Assembly: GCA_036004665.1 (NCBI GenBank)
Contig: DASYRG010000029.1
Span: forward strand, 1-64,000
Source: JACQGZ01 sp036004665
Lineage (GTDB): Bacteria > Sysuimicrobiota > Sysuimicrobiia > Sysuimicrobiales > Humicultoraceae
Length of the DNA: 64,000 nt
Reading direction: 5' to 3'
The notes under the pieces were generated by a model. It was not told the origin of the DNA and made no database searches. It was given only the letters and a program-made list of their open reading frames with translations. Position numbers and translations under genes: made by a program. The stretch's first letter is position 1. The number at the start of each line of letters is the position of its first letter. This document shows, piece by piece, positions 58,719 to 64,000 of this stretch.

Positions 58719-59684
58719 ATGCTCCTCCATATCGCCCGCCGCCTGATCCAGCTCATCCCACTGCTCTTTGGCGTCACCCTGGTCTCGTTCGTGGTGATCC
58801 AGCTCTCCCCAGGGGACTTCCTGGCAGAGATGCGCCTCAACCCGGTGGTGGACAGCGCCACGGTTGAAGCGATGCGCCGCAACTTCGGGTTGGACCAGCC
58901 GATGCACGTGCAGTACTTCAAGTGGCTTTGGAACCTGCTGCGGCTGGACTTCGGCTACTCGTTCGCCTACCACGTGCCGGTGATGTGGCTGATCGGCTCC
59001 CGCCTGCTCAATTCCGTGGTCCTGAACATCGCCGCCCTCATCCTCGCTTGGGTCGTGGCCATCCCGATCGGCATCCACGCCGCGACGAAACAGTACTCCT
59101 GGTCAGACAACTCCCTCTCGATGACCGCTTACCTGGGCATCTCCACGCCTACGTTCTTTTCCGCTCTGCTCCTGTTGCTGCTCGCCTTCAAAACGGGATG
59201 GCTGCCGATCGGCGGGATGACCAGCCTGGACTACGATTTCCTGCCCTGGTACGGCAAGATCCTCGACGTCGGCCGGCACCTCATCATCCCCGCCTCGGTC
59301 CTGGGGTTCGGCGCCGCCGCCGGGCTGATGCGGCAGATGCGCGGGAACCTGCTGGAGGTGCTGCGGCAGGATTACGTGCGCACCGCGCGCTCGAAAGGGT
59401 TGGCCGAACGTCCCGTCATCTACCGCCACGCCGTGCGCAACGCCATCAACCCCTTGATCACGATCTTCGGCTTCGAGCTGGGCGGGCTGCTGGGCGGAGC
59501 GGTGGTGATCGAAATCGTCACCGGCTGGCCGGGCGTCGGGCGGCTGATCTTCGACGCCATCGTGCAGAAGGATCTCTACGTAGTGATGGGGAGTTTGCTC
59601 ATCGGCAGCGTGACCCTGGTGGTGGGCAACCTGGTCGCCGATATCCTGCTGGCCGTCGCCGATCCGCGCATCCGCTATGACTAG
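58719..59684 (+). CDS. ABC transporter permease, DppB/OppB family
   Basis: A 321-residue inner-membrane protein with six helices. It starts MLLHIARRLIQLIPLLFGVT, with LSPGDFLAEMRLNP in the first loop, and carries the EAA-type cytoplasmic loop MRGNLLEVLRQDYVRTARSK, GLAERPVIYRHAVRNAINPL that contacts the ATPase. The typical first position of the DppB/DppC pair. It overlaps the second permease by eight bases. Confidence 0.93.
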   Translation: MLLHIARRLIQLIPLLFGVTLVSFVVIQLSPGDFLAEMRLNPVVDSATVEAMRRNFGLDQPMHVQYFKWLWNLLRLDFGYSFAYHVPVMWLIGSRLLNSVVLNIAALILAWVVAIPIGIHAATKQYSWSDNSLSMTAYLGISTPTFFSALLLLLLAFKTGWLPIGGMTSLDYDFLPWYGKILDVGRHLIIPASVLGFGAAAGLMRQMRGNLLEVLRQDYVRTARSKGLAERPVIYRHAVRNAINPLITIFGFELGGLLGGAVVIEIVTGWPGVGRLIFDAIVQKDLYVVMGSLLIGSVTLVVGNLVADILLAVADPRIRYD

Positions 59685-60819
59685 CGCGCGGGCCGCGGAC
59701 CTGACGCTGCAGAAGAAGCAAACGGCGGCGGCGCGCGCGGCCTCCTCGCGCACGCCCCTGGCCCTGGCCTGGCGGCAGCTGCGGAAGCACCGCATCGCCC
59801 TCATCGGCGGGGGCATCCTGATCGTGCTCTACGTGACGATGCTGCTGGGAGACTTCATCGCGCCCTACTCGCTCGACTACACTGACCGCTCCCGCTTCTA
59901 TCACCCGCCGACCGTGCCGCGTTTCGTGGACAGTCAGGGGCGGTGGCACGCGCGGCCCTTCGTCTACCAGACGCAGCTGGCGGACCCGCAGCTGCGCCGC
60001 TACACGGTCGTCAACCCCGAACGACGCTATCCGATCCTGTTCTTCGTCCGGGGGGAACCGCACCGCCTCTTCTGGTTCCTGCCTACCACCTGGCACCTCT
60101 TCGGGGTGGATCCGCAGGCGCGGGTCTTCCTGATGGGCACCGACCAGTTCGGACGGGACCTCTTCAGCCGCATCCTCTACGGCTCCCGGGTCTCTCTCTT
60201 CATCGGCATCCTCTCCGTCTCGATCACCATCCCCATCGGTATGCTCTACGGGGGGATCGCCGGATACTACGGCGGGCGGGTCGACAACCTGATGATGCGT
60301 CTGGTGGAGGTGATCATCGCCTTTCCGGCCTTCTACCTCTTCCTGACGCTCAGCGCGGTGCTGCCCACGACGGTCAACTGCAATACCCGGTTCTACCTGA
60401 TCATCTTGATCCTGAGTTTCCTCGGCTGGGCCGGGTTTTCGCGGCTGGTCCGCGGCTTTGTCCTGTCGCTGAAGGAACAAGAGTACGTCCTGGCGGCGAA
60501 GGTCATCGGACTCTCTGACTTCCGGATCATCACCCGGCACATCCTGCCCAACACCGCCTCGCTGGTGATCGTCGTGGCGACGCTGTCCATCCCCGGGGCC
60601 ATCCTGGGCGAGTCCGGCCTGAGTTTCATCGGTTTTGGGATCCGCGAACCGTGCGCCTCCTGGGGGAATCTGTTGACGGCCGGGACGAACCTGATCAACC
60701 TCTCCCAGTCACCCTGGCTGCTGTTCCCCGGCCTCTTCATCATCATCGCTGTCATCGCCTACAACTTTGTCGGGGATGGGGTCCGGGACGCCTTCGACCC
60801 CCGCCTCCGGTCGGGCTAG
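59677..60819 (+). CDS. ABC transporter permease, DppC/OppC family, with large insert
   Basis: A 380-residue partner permease. The N-terminal helix is at about 38-58. The EAA loop reads VRGFVLSLKEQEYVLAAKVI, GLSDFRIITRHILPNTASLV. Between helix 1 and helix 2 lies about 95 residues of polar sequence (SRFYHPPTVPRFVDSQGRWH to PQARVFLMGTDQFGRDLFSR), longer than in ordinary DppC (~300 aa total) but seen in a subset of long OppC-like permeases. ATG 59677 is within the end of the DppB-like gene. Confidence 0.92.
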   Translation: MTSARAADLTLQKKQTAAARAASSRTPLALAWRQLRKHRIALIGGGILIVLYVTMLLGDFIAPYSLDYTDRSRFYHPPTVPRFVDSQGRWHARPFVYQTQLADPQLRRYTVVNPERRYPILFFVRGEPHRLFWFLPTTWHLFGVDPQARVFLMGTDQFGRDLFSRILYGSRVSLFIGILSVSITIPIGMLYGGIAGYYGGRVDNLMMRLVEVIIAFPAFYLFLTLSAVLPTTVNCNTRFYLIILILSFLGWAGFSRLVRGFVLSLKEQEYVLAAKVIGLSDFRIITRHILPNTASLVIVVATLSIPGAILGESGLSFIGFGIREPCASWGNLLTAGTNLINLSQSPWLLFPGLFIIIAVIAYNFVGDGVRDAFDPRLRSG

Positions 60820-60875
60820 GGGGGTCTCCAACAGTGAACTTTTGTATGCTTTGGAACGTTTTAGGAAAGCAGGAA

Positions 60876-60891
60876 TGTGACATATGTCACA
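60876..60891. promoter_or_regulatory. Perfect CRP/FNR-like operator palindrome
   Basis: TGTGACATATGTCACA is a perfect 16-bp palindrome and fits the CRP-family half-sites TGTGA-N6-TCACA exactly. Its left arm supplies the -35 element of the promoter below, so a bound regulator would block polymerase. It could also be the autoregulatory site of the HTH gene at 60948. Confidence 0.75.
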
Positions 60892-60905
60892 GCGTATTGT
60901 ATACT
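60877..60905 (+). promoter_or_regulatory. Promoter of the excisionase-like HTH gene
   Basis: GTGACA (60877-60882) and TATACT (60900-60905) with exactly 17 bp between them form one of the best sigma-70 promoters in the window. Transcription would start near 60912, about 36 bp before ATG 60948. The surrounding 60830-60920 is much more AT-rich than its neighbours. Confidence 0.72.
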
Positions 60906-60947
60906 CCTGTGTACTTCACTATGCGCCGATGCGCGAGGTAGCCTGAC

Positions 60948-61364
60948 ATGGCAGAGCGACACCATACTCCGGGCGACCTGATGACCCCAGCGCAGGTTGC
61001 CGAATACCTCCAGCTCCACAAGCTCACGATCTACAAGTACATCCGCGAAGGGCGGCTGCCCGCCGCCAGGATCGGGCGCTCGCTGCGCGTCCTGAAGAGC
61101 GACGTCGAGCGCTTGCTCGAGCAGGGGAAGGCGGCTCCTGCCGCTCCCTCCGCTGCGCCGGAGCGCCGGGGGGCGCAACCCCCCCAGGGGCCCCGCACGC
61201 GCTCAGACGGGAACCCGACCGGGTCGCGGCCGGCCACCGAGCGTGCTCCGGAAAAACACAAGGATGAGATCTTTGTGGGACCCTCACGGGAAGAGGGAGG
61301 AAAATCGCGGGACGTCGTCGTCAACGTCAACCCGATCGATTGGGTCGTGCGAGGGCTCCACTAG
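60948..61364 (+). CDS. Excisionase-family (MerR-like HTH_17) DNA-binding protein
   Basis: A 138-residue protein. Residues ~10-62 form the helix-turn-helix: LMTPAQVAEYLQLHKLTIYK, YIREGRLPAARIGRSLRVLK, SDVERLLE, as in excisionase-type and BldC-like regulators. The rest is a Pro/Arg/Ala-rich disordered tail ending VVVNVNPIDWVVRGLH. No integrase lies nearby, so a regulator role (perhaps of the flanking transporters) is more likely than excision. It has its own promoter and palindrome. Confidence 0.88.
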   Translation: MAERHHTPGDLMTPAQVAEYLQLHKLTIYKYIREGRLPAARIGRSLRVLKSDVERLLEQGKAAPAAPSAAPERRGAQPPQGPRTRSDGNPTGSRPATERAPEKHKDEIFVGPSREEGGKSRDVVVNVNPIDWVVRGLH

Positions 61365-61518
61365 GCCTGCTCTGCGAAGGGGGGTGAGGCAGAGAGTGTC
61401 ACGTGCGCACGAACGGCGCCGTGAGAAGACCGGCGCCCGCAGTACCCGCAGTAGCGAGAGTTCGGCGAGGCAAGCAGTCAGACGAGAGGTAAGCGGCAAG
61501 ACGAGAGGAGGCATGTAG

Positions 61519-63189
61519 ATGCGAAAGTGGAGGTGGCTTTCGCTCCCGCTGGCGCTGGTCATGGTAGTCGGACTCAGCGCATTGGTGGGAGCCGCACCGG
61601 CGGGTGGACCCGCGGCAGGGTCCAACACCGTCGTGATCTACACGCAGCAGGAACCGTCCTGTCTGCAGCCGCTCCCCGACTCCTGCCAGATGTTCGTCGG
61701 GACGATGGTGTACGTTAATTTCCTTCGGGACGGCGTCCTCTACGACCAGAACTGGAAGTACTTCGCCGACATCATGGAGGGTCTGCCCAACCTGAAGGAC
61801 GGGTCGTGGAAAGTCCTGCCCAACGGCCAGATGGAAGTGACCTGGAAGATCAAAAAGGGCTATACCTGGCACGACGGGAAGCCGGTGACCGCGCAGGACT
61901 GGATCTGGGCCTGGCGTGTCAACCTGAACCCCGACTTCCCGACGGCGGGCCGTGACGTGGCGCAGCGTGTCCTGAACATCCTCGCGCCCAACGCCTACAC
62001 CCTGGTGGTGAAGTGGAAGTCCAAGTACGCTTTCGCCAACCACAGCGTCGCCGGATCCAGCATCATGCCCAAGCACGCCACAGAGCGGCAGTTCCGGGCC
62101 AACCCCAGCAAGTTCGACCAGGGGGCCTGGGGGAACGGCGTGCCCACCGTGGGCAACGGCCCCTACGTGCTGAAGGAATGGCAGAAGGGATCCTCAATCA
62201 CCCTGGAAGCCTACCCCAAGTGGATCGGCGAGAAGCCGGCCGTGCAGCGGATCGTCTTCCGCTTCATCTCCGACACCAACACGCTCATCGCCAACGTGCT
62301 CTCCGGCGCCGCGGACGCGACCGACGAGACGGCGATCCCATTCGTCCAGGGGCTCGAACTAGAGCAGCGGGTCCAGCGGGAGGGCCGCAAGGACATCATC
62401 CTGGAGGCCAAACCCGGCCTGGTCTGGGAGCACATCGACCTGAACGTCGACAACGAGCACCTGAAGGACAAGCGGGTCCGGCAGGCGCTGCTGTACGCCA
62501 TCAACCGGGATGAGCTTGTGCAGCAGCTCTTCCAGGGCAAACAGCCGGTCTCCCATTCATGGTTGCCGGAGAAGCACTACGCCTACAACAAGAACATCAA
62601 GAAGTACGCCTTCGACCAGGCCCGCGCTCGGGCGCTGCTGGCCGAGGCCGGCTACACCGCCGGCTCCGACGGCGTCCTGCAGAAGGGCGGCCGCCGGCTC
62701 GCTTTCACCTTCATGACCACGGCCGGCAACCGCACGCGGGAGTCGGTGCAGCAGATCCTCCAGACCCAGTGGAAGGCGGTGGGCGTGCAGGTCACGATCT
62801 CCAACCAGCCCGCCCGCGTCTACTTCGGAGACACCCTGCCCTCCCGCAAGTTCGAGATGGCCATGTACGCCTGGGTCTTCGGGCCAGAGGCGGACTGCGA
62901 GGGCCTCTACACCGGCGACACGCTGCCGCCGGACGGGCAGAACTATCCGGGGTACAAGAACGACGAGGTGACCAAGATCTGCCACGCCGTGCCGGCCGAG
63001 CTCGACGAGGCGGCACGAGTCAAGATGCTGGCGAGGATGCAGGAGATCTTCATGGAAGACGTGCCTGTGATCCCGCTCTACCTGCGTTCCGACTACGTCT
63101 CCCACAAGCCCGGTCTGCAGAAATTCCTGCCGACCAGCGCCGGTATGCCGATCACCTGGAACTCCCCGCAGTGGAGGTGGACACGGTAG
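61519..63189 (+). CDS. ABC transporter solute-binding protein, oligopeptide family (second copy)
   Basis: A 556-residue SBP_bac_5 protein: a signal peptide (about 1-27, ALVGAAPAG), VTWKIKKGYTWHDGKPVTAQ, DWIWAWRVNLNPDFPTAG, KDKRVRQALLYAINRDELVQ and a C-terminal lobe ending NSPQWRWTR. It differs strongly from the paralog at 56931, so a different ligand is expected. ATG 61519 is preceded by GAGGAGG. A 154-bp purine-rich gap separates it from the HTH gene. Confidence 0.92.
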   Translation: MRKWRWLSLPLALVMVVGLSALVGAAPAGGPAAGSNTVVIYTQQEPSCLQPLPDSCQMFVGTMVYVNFLRDGVLYDQNWKYFADIMEGLPNLKDGSWKVLPNGQMEVTWKIKKGYTWHDGKPVTAQDWIWAWRVNLNPDFPTAGRDVAQRVLNILAPNAYTLVVKWKSKYAFANHSVAGSSIMPKHATERQFRANPSKFDQGAWGNGVPTVGNGPYVLKEWQKGSSITLEAYPKWIGEKPAVQRIVFRFISDTNTLIANVLSGAADATDETAIPFVQGLELEQRVQREGRKDIILEAKPGLVWEHIDLNVDNEHLKDKRVRQALLYAINRDELVQQLFQGKQPVSHSWLPEKHYAYNKNIKKYAFDQARARALLAEAGYTAGSDGVLQKGGRRLAFTFMTTAGNRTRESVQQILQTQWKAVGVQVTISNQPARVYFGDTLPSRKFEMAMYAWVFGPEADCEGLYTGDTLPPDGQNYPGYKNDEVTKICHAVPAELDEAARVKMLARMQEIFMEDVPVIPLYLRSDYVSHKPGLQKFLPTSAGMPITWNSPQWRWTR

Positions 63190-63205
63190 GGTTCCGTACG
63201 TAACC

Positions 63206-63238
63206 GGTCGGGGGGCTCGCCGTGCGGGCCCCCCGACC
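63206..63238 (+). other. Intercistronic GC hairpin in the second transporter operon
   Basis: GGTCGGGGGGC (63206-63216) pairs perfectly with GCCCCCCGACC (63228-63238), 11 bp with an 11-base loop and no T-tract. It occupies the same place between binding protein and permease as the hairpin at 58683. Confidence 0.65.
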
Positions 63239-63260
63239 TACCCGGAGGAGTGAAGGGACC

Positions 63261-64000
63261 GTGGGACGGTACCTGGCGCGGCGGCTGCTGCAGATGATTC
63301 CCCTGGTGGTGGGGCTCTCGGTCATCATCTTCATGTTGCTGGCCATTGCCCCGGGGGATCCGGTCGACCTGCTCATCTTCGGCAACCCCAAGATCAAGGC
63401 CGAGGACATCGCGCGGCTGAAGCACCACTATGGGTTAGACCAGCCCTACCACATCCGCTACTTCAAGTGGATGTGGGCGGCGCTGCACGGGGACCTGGGC
63501 TACTCGAGGACCTACAAAGTCCCCGTGCTGTCTTTGATGTGGACGCGGATCACAAACAGCCTCTGGCTGCAGATCCCCGCGTTCCTCTTAGCGCTGGCAG
63601 TAGCGATTCCCGTGGGTATCTATTCCGCCCTGCGACAGTACTCCACGGCAGACTACGCGGCGACCTTCTTCACCTTCTTCGGGGTCTCCATCCCGGCGTT
63701 CTGGTTCGGCATCATGATGATCTATACGATGGCGGTCTGGCATCCCTGGACGGCCCTGCCGTGGATGGAATGGTTCAAACTCCCCGCCGGAGGGTTCAGC
63801 TCGCCCGGCATCGGGGAGGGGCTGCCCAAGTACATCGACCGGCTGCGCTATGCGCTGCTGCCGACGATCGTCCTGTCGCTGCTCTTCATGGCCTCGTATA
63901 CGCGATACACCCGGTCCAGCATGCTGGAGGTCGTCCGCCAGGACTACGTGCGGACGGCGCGCGCGAAGGGGCTGCACGAGCGGGTGGTGATCAGCCGGCA
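63261..64000 (+). CDS. ABC transporter permease, DppB/OppB family (truncated by window end)
   Basis: The frame stays open from GTG 63261 to the window edge (246 codons). The N-terminus MGRYLARRLLQMIPLVVGLS, the loop APGDPVDLLIFGNPKIKAED, HHYGLDQPYHIRYFKWMWAA and the EAA loop MLEVVRQDYVRTARAKGLHE are standard for DppB-type permeases. GGAGGAG lies 10 bases upstream of the start. It is the partner of the binding protein at 61519; the DppC-like and ATPase genes presumably follow outside the window. Confidence 0.92.
   Translation, partial: MGRYLARRLLQMIPLVVGLSVIIFMLLAIAPGDPVDLLIFGNPKIKAEDIARLKHHYGLDQPYHIRYFKWMWAALHGDLGYSRTYKVPVLSLMWTRITNSLWLQIPAFLLALAVAIPVGIYSALRQYSTADYAATFFTFFGVSIPAFWFGIMMIYTMAVWHPWTALPWMEWFKLPAGGFSSPGIGEGLPKYIDRLRYALLPTIVLSLLFMASYTRYTRSSMLEVVRQDYVRTARAKGLHERVVISR

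Noticed and set aside
60948..61364. Prophage or integrative-element excisionase
   Set aside because: No integrase, attachment repeats or phage genes are nearby. The protein has a long disordered tail and its own CRP-like promoter, so a transcriptional regulator is more likely.

Overview
This 64 kb window is a dense, high-GC bacterial chromosome segment. Almost every gene is on the + strand and many start and stop codons overlap. It carries a full set of markers for a cell with an LPS outer membrane: lpxD/C/A/I/B, lptC/A/B plus one LptF/G permease, BamA, TamB and Skp/OmpH paralogs. It also has an SLH-domain porin, which is typical of diderm Terrabacteria (Deinococcota, Armatimonadota, Cyanobacteria and relatives such as the CSP1-3/Sysuimicrobiota lineage). 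Placement in an uncultured diderm Terrabacteria phylum of that kind is an inference from gene content. There is no rRNA, IS element or CRISPR array. One tRNA gene is present.

Region 1 (1-6481) holds the end of an FTR1 iron permease, then a tightly overlapping sulfur operon: lipB, a cystathionine gamma-synthase/lyase, a CysO-like sulfur carrier, cystathionine beta-synthase with CBS domains, an SbnI/SerK-type free serine kinase, a CysM-type synthase, a JAMM protease and an Rrf2 regulator with three cysteines. Together these suggest O-phosphoserine- and thiocarboxylate-dependent cysteine synthesis, with the serine kinase encoded in the same operon. The carrier has eleven residues after its Gly-Gly, which the JAMM protease would have to remove.

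Region 2 (6482-12176) has a SigR/RsrA-like redox sigma/anti-sigma pair with a candidate autoregulatory promoter, and ridA. It then has a decayed, lower-GC patch (a membrane-protein pseudogene with two amber codons, and a truncated ORF running into a tRNA-Gln). It ends with an FAD oxidoreductase and a membrane M28-like protein that lacks a zinc ligand.

Region 3 (12177-20164) contains glmU and prs, a convergent methyltransferase, wecA and wecB, a small secreted lipoyl-like protein and an S55-family protein, and ends at a clear intrinsic terminator.

Region 4 (20228-45162) is the envelope-biogenesis block. It runs tamB, a sigma factor, a membrane protein, bamA, a barrel protein, three OmpH-like genes, lpxD, an unknown secreted protein, lpxC, fabZ, lpxA, lpxI, lpxB, lptC, lptA, lptB, lptF/G, an ArnT-like transferase, a GT2 and a DUF3084 protein.

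Region 5 (45163-56767) starts with two long hairpins and a cobalamin riboswitch in front of a TonB-dependent receptor and a TonB-like protein. It continues with a YqgF-like protein, the SLH porin, a small lipoprotein, hpt, guaB3, guaA and a UvrD/PcrA helicase. Two 23-bp tandem repeats sit at gene junctions in the window; one has triplicated the guaB3 start site.

Region 6 (56768-64000) has two oligopeptide-type ABC importers. They are separated by an excisionase-like HTH gene whose promoter carries a perfect CRP-like palindrome over its -35 element. The second permease runs off the window.
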